A DNA stretch of 64,000 nucleotides from NCBI GenBank assembly GCA_051251725.1, contig JBPOFN010000019.1:1-64000 (forward strand), in the 5' to 3' direction. Under the pieces are notes generated by a model. That model worked only from the letters and a program-made list of their open reading frames with translations. It was not told where the DNA came from and did not search any database. Shown here in pieces: positions 9,193 through 17,733 of the stretch. The stretch comes from JALZUE01 sp051251725. Lineage in GTDB: Bacteria; Pseudomonadota; Gammaproteobacteria; Enterobacterales; Alteromonadaceae. A program made the translations under genes and the position numbers. The stretch's first letter is position 1, and the number at the start of each line of letters is the position of its first letter.

Positions 9193-9666
9193 TTAGGCTT
9201 TATTGCCAATTTTAAATTGACCATTAGATAAAAACTGCACCGTTTGTTTACGCTTTTTACCGATCAAAATGCTACCGTCATCCATAAATAAGAAGTTTTT
9301 CCAACAGCGTTGAAATACTTCCCAAGTAGTTTCTATTACTTTACTTCTACTCGGGCAAAAATAAACAACCGTATTATGATCCCATTCAAGATGCGCGGTG
9401 ATCTCTTCTGGCAATTCAGCTTCATCGCTATCCCAAGAAGTTTCCCAATTTCCTTCTGCTAACCAGCTCTTGTCATTAAAAGGCCAATCACCCACTTTAA
9501 AAAAATCAGGATGATCAACTTGTTTACTAATAAACGTATCCCAAACTTGGCGTGAGCGTTCGGTATCTAAGGGTTTGATATTTGATAAATCGAGCGGTTC
9601 GATAGGTAGGCTTTGATGACGAAATATCCAAGCATTTTTTAAGTCATCTAACGATAAATAAGACAT
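9193..9666 (-). CDS. DUF2947-type protein of unknown function
   Basis: This 157-residue soluble protein opens with YLSLDDLKNAWIFRHQSLPI and is rich in Trp in the middle (WPFNDKSW, NWETSWD, VFQRCWKNFLF). It has no signal peptide or membrane segment. It resembles the small DUF2947 family of marine gammaproteobacteria as far as I can recall; no function is known to me. It lies 23 bases upstream of rlmF on the same strand and may be co-transcribed with it. Confidence 0.75.
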   Translation of the reverse strand: MSYLSLDDLKNAWIFRHQSLPIEPLDLSNIKPLDTERSRQVWDTFISKQVDHPDFFKVGDWPFNDKSWLAEGNWETSWDSDEAELPEEITAHLEWDHNTVVYFCPSRSKVIETTWEVFQRCWKNFLFMDDGSILIGKKRKQTVQFLSNGQFKIGNKA

Positions 9667-9792
9667 AAGACCATTCTGAAAATAAATAGACCGCTATTAT
9701 ACCCTAATAGCCCTTATGAATTTAACCGCTATTATCAGCATAATTTTTTTAGCGACAAGTTTGACTATTTCATTGATACCTTTACCAGCGCC

Positions 9793-9829
9793 GTTATCGC
9801 ATGTTTGGCATGCTCGACAAAGCGATAAC
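9793..9829. repeat. Bulged hairpin (8+4 bp arms)
   Basis: GTTATCGC at 9793-9800 pairs with GCGATAAC at 9822-9829, and after a 3-base bulge TTTG pairs with CAAA. It lies 34 bases beyond the stop of the STAS-like gene on the minus strand. No T-run follows on either strand, so it could be an RNA-end structure rather than a classic terminator. Confidence 0.5.
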
Positions 9830-9862
9830 AGCTGCAGTTTTACCTCATAGCTATCACTGAAG

Positions 9863-10240
9863 TTAAATAGCTAACCACGCATTAGCTTCATTTTCACATT
9901 CAAAATTACGCAGTAACATTTTCTTATTTAATGCGATTTGCTGTAACACGAGATTTTTTTGATATTGACGGTTAACCAAGCGAGCAACTTTAAAGGGAGT
10001 GAGCTTTTTCTCTAAAATAGTCATGACATTGAGCATTTCAAATGACTCATACCCCATATACAAATTGCGCATATCAATTAATATTTTTATTGCGCCTTCG
10101 CTCTTGGCTAAATCAATCGCTTCATAATAACTATTTAACATATCAATGGCAGAGGCATGGCCTGTTAATGTCACCGACAATAGCGGTTTATTCATTTGAA
10201 TTTTGCGGGTGAAATTCGCCCCCATATTAACTTTAGGCAT
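9863..10240 (-). CDS. SpoIIAA/STAS-like small protein
   Basis: The 125-residue protein resembles SpoIIAA-like/STAS proteins: a strand (LLSVTLTGHA), helix (AIDMLNSYYEAIDLAKSEG), strand (IKILIDMRNL) and later helices. The start at 10240 is chosen because AGGAG lies 10 bases upstream; the ATG at 10288 has no ribosome-binding site. No conserved phospho-acceptor serine is evident, so an anti-sigma-factor role cannot be claimed. A four-unit hexanucleotide repeat lies upstream at 10311-10334. Confidence 0.65.
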   Translation of the reverse strand: MPKVNMGANFTRKIQMNKPLLSVTLTGHASAIDMLNSYYEAIDLAKSEGAIKILIDMRNLYMGYESFEMLNVMTILEKKLTPFKVARLVNRQYQKNLVLQQIALNKKMLLRNFECENEANAWLAI

Positions 10241-10634
10241 AGCAATGCTGCTCCTGAGTTTTATCAGTTTTAAGATAAGCAGCATCAAAAGCGAATAGCG
10301 CTTGATGATATTGGTGTTGGTGTTGGTGTTGGTGAAATTTTGACATAGTAACTTAAAACAACTTAATTAAAGTTACCTGAAAAGACAGAAAATAAACCGT
10401 TAAGTAAGTAAAATCACCCAAAAGTTTTGTTTATTCATGCCATCCTTAGTGGTCTTTTTACAGTAATAATATTACCTAACAGTCTTGTTAGGCGCTGAGA
10501 GTGCACTATACATGACCAGCACGTTTGGATCAATTAACCTCATCTTAATCGCTTAATCAACCCAAAATTTAACATTTTATCAACATTTAACTAAAGTATT
10601 CAGCATCAATATTAACAAGTTTTTTAATCAAAGA
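10241..10634. other. Intergenic region with hexanucleotide repeat
   Basis: About 390 bases between the STAS-like gene start and the HopJ-family gene end, both on the minus strand. It holds the TTGGTG repeat at 10311-10334 and AT-rich sequence. I see no gene. Confidence 0.6.
10311..10334. repeat. TTGGTG x4 tandem repeat
   Basis: Four perfect copies of a 6-base unit lie 71 to 94 bases upstream of the chosen start of the STAS-like gene. On that gene's strand the unit reads CACCAA. Confidence 0.9.
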
Positions 10635-10979
10635 TTAACGTGCAATTAAAGCGTTAGTATCAAATTTAATACCGGCCCAGCCGTGGATCATAAAGTTACG
10701 AATATTAGCGTGATCTTTACCTTGTGGGTGTTCAAGTACATCTTCGCGATAATATTGACCAAAACAAGCAAGTGTGGATTGTTCAGAAAGCTTATTAAGT
10801 TGTGCAAAAGCGAAAATTTTACATGAACCGGCATTAGTGCCTTGCTCATTGACCGCATCACCATTGGTAAAACGAGCGGGGGTATAGTCGTAAAAGTCAG
10901 TGATAACAGCAATCACCTCATCAAAATTAACATCTTCAGGTGATGTATTTAAACGTTCAATCAATATAGCAACAGACAT
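10635..10979 (-). CDS. HopJ type III effector-family protein
   Basis: The 114-residue protein matches the HopJ family (FDEVIAVITDFYDYTPARFTNG near residue 20, followed by NEQGTNAGSCKIFAFAQLN and the C-terminal MIHGWAGIKF). Despite the name, the family is common in free-living marine gammaproteobacteria without type III secretion and its role is not established. The start at 10979 has AAGGA about 6 bases upstream, while the longer frame from 11117 lacks support and would add an unrelated N-terminus. No secretion genes are nearby. Confidence 0.85.
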   Translation of the reverse strand: MSVAILIERLNTSPEDVNFDEVIAVITDFYDYTPARFTNGDAVNEQGTNAGSCKIFAFAQLNKLSEQSTLACFGQYYREDVLEHPQGKDHANIRNFMIHGWAGIKFDTNALIAR

Positions 10980-11229
10980 GATTATCCTTAGCGTAAGTAA
11001 AAACGCGTATTTTGAAGCAAACAGCGCGACAAATAAAGCCATTCCCCCTTGTTTATGCCGCAGTAACGCCGATATCGCCAAGCGAGTATTAGAATAAACT
11101 AATCTAGCCAATACCATTTAAAGATGAGAAACATCGCCTTACGCTATTGTATTATCGCCCTCGCGCCCCTATCTTTGTTGTTAATCAAAAAAACCTTTTC
11201 TCTTTTCAAGTACTTTAGTTAATTTAACC

Positions 11230-11961
11230 ATGCGTAATATTCGAATATATCAGCAAACGGCTATCGAATTAGCCACCACAATTCCATTAGATGACAACGC
11301 TTTTGGCCATTTGATCCGGGTACTACGTTTATCCGAAGGGGATGAATTTACTATTTTTAACGGCGATGGTTACGATTATTTAGCAAAAATAGTCAACAGC
11401 TCAAAAAAAAGTGCTGACGCTAATATTATTGAAAAAACAAAAATAAACACTGAATCACCGTTAAATATTCATTTAGGCCAAGGTATTTCTCGTGGCGACC
11501 GTATGGATTTTACGTTGCAAAAGTCGGTTGAATTAGGCGTAAGTACTATTACCCCATTATTTACTGAGCGCTGCGGCGTTAAATTAAATAAAGAACGATT
11601 AACAAAAAAAGTCGAGCAATGGCAAAAAATTGTCATTAGCGCATGTGAGCAAAGCGGCCGCACAACAGTACCAGAAGTTAAATTCCCAGTAACTCTTGAA
11701 CAATGGTTAGGGGAAGAAACCACGGCATTAAAGTTAAACCTACATCCGCGTGCTCTACATTCTATTATGTCATTGCCAGCAGAAAATAATCGCGTAAGAC
11801 TATTAATTGGCCCTGAAGGTGGATTAAGCGATGATGAAATAAATATTGCAACGGCTGCGAACTTTATTGATGTTTTGCTCGGTCCTAGAGTATTAAGAAC
11901 TGAAACCGCAGCACTTACCGCGATCACCGCATTACAATGTCGCTTTGGCGATTTAGCATAA
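11230..11961 (+). CDS. rsmE: 16S rRNA (uracil-1498-N3)-methyltransferase
   Basis: RsmE is a SPOUT-class methyltransferase that modifies U1498 of 16S rRNA. The 243-residue protein has an N-terminal PUA-like domain (RNIRIYQ to about 75) and a knotted C-terminal domain with the characteristic LLIGPEGGLSDDEI near residue 195 and LGPRVLRTETAALTAI. It is first in the rsmE-gshB-yqgE-ruvX cluster, a widely conserved gammaproteobacterial order. The start lacks an obvious Shine-Dalgarno sequence. Confidence 0.96.
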   Translation: MRNIRIYQQTAIELATTIPLDDNAFGHLIRVLRLSEGDEFTIFNGDGYDYLAKIVNSSKKSADANIIEKTKINTESPLNIHLGQGISRGDRMDFTLQKSVELGVSTITPLFTERCGVKLNKERLTKKVEQWQKIVISACEQSGRTTVPEVKFPVTLEQWLGEETTALKLNLHPRALHSIMSLPAENNRVRLLIGPEGGLSDDEINIATAANFIDVLLGPRVLRTETAALTAITALQCRFGDLA

Positions 11962-12013
11962 ATTAACTAACCAGCGGCTATTCATTCGCTGAGCAAGAAC
12001 TTAGGAATCAAAT

Positions 12014-12964
12014 ATGACTATTAAACTTGGCATCGTGATGGATCCCATTGCAAATATCAAAGTTAAAAAAGACTCGTCACTTGCCATGATGCTTGAAGCA
12101 CAACAGCGCGGTTACGAAATATATTATATGGAGATGAATGATCTTTATTTAATACAAGGTGAAGCACGTGCCAACGTTAAGCTAATCACCGTAGCTGATG
12201 ATGTTGACGCTTGGTATCAGTTTGAAAATGAACAAGATATCGCGCTAAGTGAATTAGACGCTATTCTCATGCGTAAAGATCCGCCCTTCGACACTGAATT
12301 TATTTATGCCACTTACATTTTAGAGCGCGCCGAAGTTGCCGGCACACTGATAGTGAATAAGCCGCAAAGTTTACGTGATTGTAATGAAAAACTGTTCACC
12401 GCTTGGTTTGCTGATTTAACCCCTAAAACTTTAGTAACTAGAAACGATAAACAAATTCGTCAGTTTTTGGCTGAAGAAAAAGATATGATCATCAAGCCAT
12501 TAGACGGCATGGGTGGCTCATCAATTTTTAGAATTCAAGAAAATGACGCTAACGTTGGGGTGATTATTGAAACCTTAACCCAACATGGTAGCCAATATGC
12601 CATGGTGCAAGAGTATATGCCTGAGATTGTTGATGGCGATAAACGCATCTTAATTGTCAACGGTGAGCCTATGCCTTATTGTTTAGCAAGGATCCCGGCA
12701 CAAGGTGAAACACGAGGCAACTTAGCAGCCGGCGGCAGAGGCGAAGCTCGACCTTTAACAGCGAGTGATAAACTGATTGCTGAAACAATTGCTCCTGAAT
12801 TGAAAAAACGTGGACTATACTTTGTAGGATTAGATGTTATCGGTGATAAAGTAACCGAGATTAATGTAACAAGTCCAACCTGTATACGAGAAATAGAAGC
12901 AGCTTATCCAATTAATATTAGTGGTAAATTAATGGATGCTATTGAAGAGCAACTAGGTAAGTAA
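12014..12964 (+). CDS. gshB: Glutathione synthetase
   Basis: GshB is an ATP-grasp ligase joining gamma-glutamylcysteine and glycine, the second step of glutathione synthesis. The 316 residues match the family length. Visible are the N-terminal KLGIVMDPIANI, the ATP-grasp loop IIKPLDGMGGSSIFR near residue 155, and the metal-binding EINVTSPTCIREIE near the C-terminus. It lies 52 bases after rsmE. Confidence 0.97.
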   Translation: MTIKLGIVMDPIANIKVKKDSSLAMMLEAQQRGYEIYYMEMNDLYLIQGEARANVKLITVADDVDAWYQFENEQDIALSELDAILMRKDPPFDTEFIYATYILERAEVAGTLIVNKPQSLRDCNEKLFTAWFADLTPKTLVTRNDKQIRQFLAEEKDMIIKPLDGMGGSSIFRIQENDANVGVIIETLTQHGSQYAMVQEYMPEIVDGDKRILIVNGEPMPYCLARIPAQGETRGNLAAGGRGEARPLTASDKLIAETIAPELKKRGLYFVGLDVIGDKVTEINVTSPTCIREIEAAYPINISGKLMDAIEEQLGK

Positions 12965-13001
12965 ATAACTGAACTCTATTCAATTTAAGTTGAGGTGTGG
13001 T

Positions 13002-13556
13002 ATGGAAAGTTTAGAAAATCAATTATTAATTGCAATGCCTTCTCTCGAGGATCCTATGTTCACAAAAACCGTGACTTATATTTGTGAGCATAATGACGAC
13101 GGTGCGATGGGACTGATCATAAATCTGCCGGTCAATATCACCCTCAACGAGTTGTTAGCGCAAATAGATGCCGCAAAAGAAACTAGCCCTAACCTTGAGC
13201 AACAAGTGTTAACAGGTGGGCCGGTTTCTCCTTCTCGCGGCTTTGTTTTACATAGTCCGCAAGGCGGTTGGTCAAGCTCTTTGGCGTTAAGCCATGAAGT
13301 AATGATCACCACCTCAAAAGATATTTTAGAAGCGTTGGGCACCAATAAAGAGCCACCACAATTTATGGTGACTTTAGGCTATTCTGGCTGGGGCCCTGGT
13401 CAACTTGAAAAAGAAATATCGGCAAACTCTTGGCTGACGATTCCGGCCGATAATCAAATTTTATTTGAAACCCCAATTGAAGAACGCTGGAAGAAAGCGA
13501 CAGAAAAGTTAGGTATTGATATTGCCCACCTTTCATCTGATGTCGGCCACGCTTAA
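13002..13556 (+). CDS. yqgE: YqgE/AlgH family protein
   Basis: This UPF0301 protein of 184 residues has the family N-terminus MESLENQLLIAMP and signatures GLIINLP, LTGGPVSPSRGFVLH and TLGYSGWGPGQLEKE. Its biochemical function is unknown; in Pseudomonas the homologue was called AlgH. Start 13002 follows TGAGGTG and is preferred to the ATG at 12990. It sits between gshB and ruvX as usual. Confidence 0.94.
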   Translation: MESLENQLLIAMPSLEDPMFTKTVTYICEHNDDGAMGLIINLPVNITLNELLAQIDAAKETSPNLEQQVLTGGPVSPSRGFVLHSPQGGWSSSLALSHEVMITTSKDILEALGTNKEPPQFMVTLGYSGWGPGQLEKEISANSWLTIPADNQILFETPIEERWKKATEKLGIDIAHLSSDVGHA

Positions 13557-13626
13557 CATCAATTTAACTAAAAGCTGTTATCGTAACCGACATATATTAA
13601 CTTAACCGACATAGACAAAATAATTA

Positions 13627-14070
13627 ATGACTAAAACCAAAACACCGGTTGGCCAACGCTCTGTAATGGGTTTTGATTTTGGCAGCAAATATATCGGCCT
13701 TGCCATCGGGCAAGAAATTACGGGCAGCGCAAATCCTTTAGGCTCAGTTAAAGCTAACGACGGCGTGCCGCACTGGGATAATATTGAAAAGTATTTAAAA
13801 GAATGGCAACCGGACATACTTGTGGTTGGTTTACCGCTCAATATGGATGGCACCGAGCAACCGGTGACCCTAGCGGCGAAAAAATTTGGCAATCGCCTGC
13901 ATGGGCGCTTTGGTTATCAAGTAGAGTTTCAAGATGAACGGCTCACAACTGCCGATGCCAAAGCGCAACTGTTTGCTCAAGGCGGCTATCGTAATTTGAA
14001 AAAGGATAATATTGACGCGCAGTCTGCGGTGTTAATTATTGAGAGTTTCTTTGAAAACCAATACGGCTAA
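13627..14070 (+). CDS. ruvX: YqgF/RuvX, pre-16S rRNA 5'-end nuclease
   Basis: This RNase H-fold protein is proposed to process the 5' end of pre-16S rRNA (YqgF), earlier annotated as a Holliday junction resolvase. The 147 residues include the catalytic GFDFGSKYIGLAIGQ at the N-terminus, VVGLPLNMDGTEQ in the middle and the C-terminal DxxSA-like DAQSAVLIIESFF. It is the last gene of its cluster, 70 bases after yqgE. Confidence 0.95.
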   Translation: MTKTKTPVGQRSVMGFDFGSKYIGLAIGQEITGSANPLGSVKANDGVPHWDNIEKYLKEWQPDILVVGLPLNMDGTEQPVTLAAKKFGNRLHGRFGYQVEFQDERLTTADAKAQLFAQGGYRNLKKDNIDAQSAVLIIESFFENQYG

Positions 14071-14106
14071 TATCTACGGCTTTGGGAATAAAACTTATTT
14101 TGTTAC

Positions 14107-14265
14107 CTAAATCCCCTTAGCCCAAGATAACAACTTGCATTCTAGCAGCTGTTTTTCCATATTACAGGGGCAAATTTGATTGCAATACGCCCCAAGGATG
14201 GGGAAGGTAGAGCGACGTTTGAACCAAAGCTGAGACTCGCTATTGACGCGTAAATATTCCTTGTA
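14107..14265 (-). other. Start-less 52-codon open frame in an intergenic region
   Basis: Inside the 309-base gap 14071-14379 the minus strand is open from just after a TAG at 14266-14268 to a TAG at 14107-14109. It reads like protein (for example QLWFKRRSTFPILGAYC, then MEKQLLECKLLSWAKGI) with several cysteines, but has no usable start codon except an internal ATG leaving 17 residues. It may be a gene remnant, part of an interspersed repeat, or chance. Nothing else is evident in the gap. Confidence 0.3.
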
Positions 14266-14379
14266 CTAAGAAAAAACCACAAGTTAGAATCAATAAATTA
14301 ATCAAAGTAACTAAAGTAATAAAACAATAAAAGTATATTTATTTCATAATGTTAGCTAACTTCTTATCCTGAGTTCAGG

Positions 14380-14700
14380 TTAAATATCGCGGATCTGCTC
14401 ACCCATGATCGTTCTTTCGACCTGACATTCATAAGAAGCCATTTCAAACTCTCGACAAACCAGTGGCCTATTTTCATAAATAGTACACATTAACGTTTCA
14501 CGATCTAACGCCGAGCACCAGCCATCATCTGCTCTGATCATCGTTTCACTGCCCCACTGATCAACGGCAATATATTCGTTGGGAACACCAGTATCGGTGA
14601 TGATCATCACTTCTAAACGGCAACAACATGCCTCACAATTAGCACAAGTGATTTCACTTACTGGGATATTTTTAACATTAATAGTCATGATGATCGTCAT
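14380..14700 (-). CDS. YkgJ-family cysteine-cluster protein
   Basis: This small protein (106 residues from 14700, or 102 from the second ATG at 14688) carries the YkgJ/CxxCxxCC cluster CANCEACCC near residue 19, a middle Cys in DGWCSALD, and two more in LMCTIYENRPLVCREFE. The pattern fits binding of a metal or iron-sulfur cluster; the function of the family is not established. Neither start has a clear Shine-Dalgarno sequence. It is monocistronic between ruvX (plus strand) and the CnoX-like gene. Confidence 0.85.
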   Translation of the reverse strand: MTIIMTINVKNIPVSEITCANCEACCCRLEVMIITDTGVPNEYIAVDQWGSETMIRADDGWCSALDRETLMCTIYENRPLVCREFEMASYECQVERTIMGEQIRDI

Positions 14701-14835
14701 TTAGTAGCATGGGGCATGTTACCCCAAATAGACGACATTCTACATTGATTTACGCTCAAGATAAGCAACTAAACGCTTAACGATATCGCTATCATTGCTT
14801 TAGTTACTTAATAGTTTCACTTTAGAAAAGCTAGA

Positions 14836-15681
14836 TCAGTACATTAGGGTATAAAGCTTACGTCTAAATTTTGTCGCTAGTACATCACCTTTGGGTAGCG
14901 CTTGTAATACATCTAACAAAAACTCTTTGCTTTTTTCATCATCTCTGACGGTTTGCACACGGCGAAATAATAACGTTAAGGCATCTTCAAAACGGCTCGC
15001 TAAGGTGTATTGACCAGCTAATTTATGAATTAATTCAACATTATCAGGTGTTTCAGCAACAGCTTTTTCTAACGCTTGTAACTCAGGTGAATTAGCGGCT
15101 TCTAACGTCATTTCAAGCTTAGTTTTTACTGTTTGGTAATAACTGTCTTGATCGACCATAGTAATGGTTTCTATCAACTGACTTGCTTCATCAGTTTTAC
15201 CAAAAGCAAGCGCCGCATCAGCCAATACGAGTTTAATATCAGCGCGCTCATTATCTAATTGATAAGCCTGTAGCGCAGCATTATAAGCGCTATTAACATC
15301 TTCTGCGGCTAATGCCTCTTGTGCTTGCAGTAATAAAGTATCTTCTGCTTTTGGCAGGTATTTTTCTAAAAACACTTTTATCGCTTCGTCAGTTTGCGGA
15401 CCAGCTAAACCATCTAGCGGTTGGCCATCTTTAATGATAATTGCAGTCGGTAAACTTTGTAAGCCAAACTGTTGAGCTATTTGTTGTTGGCTTTGGCAAT
15501 CAACGTCAGCCATGATCACTTGCTCAGCACTGTTACTTGTACCTGCCGCTAACTTGTCTCTTAATTCAATACTTTCAGGTATTTGCTCAGCCCAAAAAGC
15601 AATAAGTACTAATTTAGTTTTTGATGCTTCAATTACAACTTGCTGAAAATTGTCTAGGGTAATGGGTAAGCTTGACGACAT
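14836..15681 (-). CDS. cnoX: CnoX/YbbN-like thioredoxin-fold co-chaperone lacking the active-site cysteines
   Basis: The protein (281 residues) has a thioredoxin fold at about 5-110 followed by TPR-like helices to the end, as in YbbN/CnoX, a chaperone-holdase that hands clients to GroEL. The place of WCxxC reads FWAEQIPES, so both redox cysteines are absent, while the cis-proline motif SLPTAIII is kept. The only cysteine I see in that domain is in MADVDCQSQ. E. coli CnoX retains one cysteine of the motif. A redox function is thus unlikely; a chaperone role is inferred from architecture. Confidence 0.85.
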   Translation of the reverse strand: MSSSLPITLDNFQQVVIEASKTKLVLIAFWAEQIPESIELRDKLAAGTSNSAEQVIMADVDCQSQQQIAQQFGLQSLPTAIIIKDGQPLDGLAGPQTDEAIKVFLEKYLPKAEDTLLLQAQEALAAEDVNSAYNAALQAYQLDNERADIKLVLADAALAFGKTDEASQLIETITMVDQDSYYQTVKTKLEMTLEAANSPELQALEKAVAETPDNVELIHKLAGQYTLASRFEDALTLLFRRVQTVRDDEKSKEFLLDVLQALPKGDVLATKFRRKLYTLMY

Positions 15682-15835
15682 AAAAAGACTCTCTAGATAA
15701 ATAGGTCATGGAATAAATAAGTGATTAACATAACTAATTGGGGCAAGTATGGCTGAATCAAGCTTGCCCGCTAGTTATTCTAACAATGATTAATATTTAC
15801 TGATGTGTAAGATGATTGTTTGCTAGCTGTTTCCG

Positions 15836-15873
15836 CCTTGTTTTTCGAGGCGGTAATAACAGCAGTCACACTT
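15836..15873. repeat. Nested inverted repeat between uppP and the CnoX-like gene
   Basis: Outer arms GCTGTT (15836-15841) and AACAGC (15868-15873) enclose inner arms CCGCCT (15843-15848) and AGGCGG (15858-15863). It sits just after the uppP stop on the minus strand. It lacks a following T-run, so it may be a processing or weak termination structure. Confidence 0.5.
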
Positions 15874-15893
15874 AATCAATAACTAAGCAGTAA

Positions 15894-16706
15894 CTAACCG
15901 AAAACAAAAAATAGTAATACCGCACCCAAAAGTAAACGATAGATAACAAAAGGCATCATGCCTAATTTATCCACAATAATTAAAAAATAATGAATACAGG
16001 CATAAGCGCTGATAAAAGCTAAGCCGCTGCCTAATAAAATTACATTCCAATCAACAGCTTGTGCTTCTGTAATTAGTTTTAAGGTTAAATAACTGCCCGC
16101 CATCGCAATAACAGGAATTGATAACAAAAAGGAAAAACGCGCAGCATTGGCACGACTTAACCCTAACATTAAACCGATAGTCATAGTGATACCTGAACGA
16201 GAAGTCCCTGGAATTAACGCGATAGCTTGCGCTAAACCAATCATCATTGCGCCTTTAAAACCAAGTTTTTCAAGTTTGACGTTTTGCTTCGCTTTGATAT
16301 CGGCAAAACCTAATAACAAACCAAACAAAATAGTCGTTATCGCAATCACCAGCGCCGAGCGTAAATGCTCTTCAATTAAATCTTTACCTAACAAACCAAA
16401 CAAACCAGCCGGAATAGTGGCAAAGATTATCCACCATGCTAACTTACCGTTAAAGTCGTCTTGTGCAGATGCATTACCACGATTAAATGTCGCTAGCCAA
16501 GCACATAACATTTCCCCAACTTCTTTGCGAAAATACAAACACACCGCCAATAACGAGCCAACATGTACGGCAACATCAAACGCCAAACCTTGATCTTGCC
16601 AACCAAATAGTTTTGATGGCAAGATCAAATGGGCTGAACTAGAAATAGGAAGAAATTCAGTTAAACCTTGTATTAAGGCGAGGAAAAACACTTCAATCGT
16701 ACTCAT
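15894..16706 (-). CDS. uppP: Undecaprenyl-diphosphate phosphatase
   Basis: UppP (BacA) is an inner-membrane enzyme that recycles undecaprenyl pyrophosphate for cell-wall synthesis; overproduction gives bacitracin resistance. The 270-residue polytopic protein has the two active-site signatures, EFLPISSSAHL at residue 17 on and LIPGTSRSGITMTIGL near residue 165. It starts 8 bases after the folK stop and follows folB-folK on the same strand, so is probably in one transcript. Confidence 0.96.
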   Translation of the reverse strand: MSTIEVFFLALIQGLTEFLPISSSAHLILPSKLFGWQDQGLAFDVAVHVGSLLAVCLYFRKEVGEMLCAWLATFNRGNASAQDDFNGKLAWWIIFATIPAGLFGLLGKDLIEEHLRSALVIAITTILFGLLLGFADIKAKQNVKLEKLGFKGAMMIGLAQAIALIPGTSRSGITMTIGLMLGLSRANAARFSFLLSIPVIAMAGSYLTLKLITEAQAVDWNVILLGSGLAFISAYACIHYFLIIVDKLGMMPFVIYRLLLGAVLLFFVFG

Positions 16707-16714
16707 AATCGCTA

Positions 16715-17209
16715 TTACTCACTTGGCCAAGTAAATGGCACTTTTTTTAATTGTTGTTTATTTTTATCGTATTGCTGCCATAACTGGCGATAAGTTAATT
16801 GCGCAATTGGATGAACGTCATCACCAGCTAATTCGGCTAGCGGCCATAAAACAAAAGCATTTTTAGTGATTTCATCACGTGGTATTTGTGCCGGTGTGGT
16901 GAGAATTAAATCATCATAAAGCAGTAAATCTAAATCTAAGGTTCTTGGACTAAATTTTGTCGCATCAGGTGATCGGCCATGCTCAAGTTCAATTTTTTTT
17001 AAGGTTTTAGCAACTTGTTCAACACTGTCAGATGTGTCGACAGCAATCACCATATTAAAAAAATGAGGACCATCAAAACCAACCGCTTCACTTTCAAATA
17101 ACGAAGATAGCGTTAAGTGGTTATAGGTATCTGCCAATGCCTTTAACCCTTCAAGTAAATACTTTTCTCTGTTAATACTTGTACCTAGAGAAATATAAAT
17201 ACGTGCCAT
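16715..17209 (-). CDS. folK: 6-hydroxymethyl-7,8-dihydropterin pyrophosphokinase
   Basis: FolK transfers pyrophosphate from ATP to hydroxymethyl-dihydropterin in folate synthesis. The 164-residue protein has the N-terminal IYISLGTSINREKYL and the signature SPRTLDLDLLLYDDLIL near residue 90, followed by the IPRDEITKNAFVLWPLAEL stretch. Its ATG shares a base with the stop of folB (TAATG), so the two are translationally coupled. Confidence 0.95.
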   Translation of the reverse strand: MARIYISLGTSINREKYLLEGLKALADTYNHLTLSSLFESEAVGFDGPHFFNMVIAVDTSDSVEQVAKTLKKIELEHGRSPDATKFSPRTLDLDLLLYDDLILTTPAQIPRDEITKNAFVLWPLAELAGDDVHPIAQLTYRQLWQQYDKNKQQLKKVPFTWPSE

Positions 17210-17565
17210 TAAACTTGCTGACCTCGTTCTATTTCAACCCCTACGCTGCTAGCATTATGAACCGCATTGGGTTTATGAATTTTTAACGATAACCAAGGGA
17301 TATGATAAGTTGACATTAAATGTTCCGCGACACGTTCTGCTAAGGTTTCAATTAGATCTACCGGATTGGCATTAGCAAAACGCTCTATTGCGAGTGATAT
17401 ATCTGCGTAGTCTAACGTTTTAGCCAGCTCATCATTTTTAGCTGCCGGTTTAATGTCCCAGCCCATAGCTAAATCAAAAATGAGGGTTTGTTTGATTTGT
17501 TTTTCCCATTCGAAAAAACCTATGGTCGTTTGAATACTCAAACCATTTATAAATACTTTATCCAT
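17209..17565 (-). CDS. folB: Dihydroneopterin aldolase
   Basis: FolB converts dihydroneopterin to hydroxymethyl-dihydropterin, supplying the FolK substrate. The protein from ATG 17565 has 118 residues, the family length, and starts MDKVFINGLSIQTTIGFFEWEK; the region DYADISLAIE and LIETLAERVAEHL are typical. AGGA lies close upstream (CAGGAAAG), which favours this start over 17616. It diverges from plsY. Confidence 0.93.
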   Translation of the reverse strand: MDKVFINGLSIQTTIGFFEWEKQIKQTLIFDLAMGWDIKPAAKNDELAKTLDYADISLAIERFANANPVDLIETLAERVAEHLMSTYHIPWLSLKIHKPNAVHNASSVGVEIERGQQV

Positions 17566-17733
17566 ATCTTTCCTGTCGCTGACTATGGAAAATTTCGGCG
17601 TATAATATTGCCGCACAAGTCAAAATAGTAAAATTATGAGAAGTTTACCTGCCAAGGTCTAGAAAAACTAGCAAAGTAAGCGATACAATAAAGAAAGATT
17701 TACTTTTTAATGAATATTAAGGTTTTCATTTAG

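Noticed and set aside
10635..10979. Evidence for type III secretion
   Set aside because: HopJ homologues are common in non-pathogens and no secretion genes are in the window.
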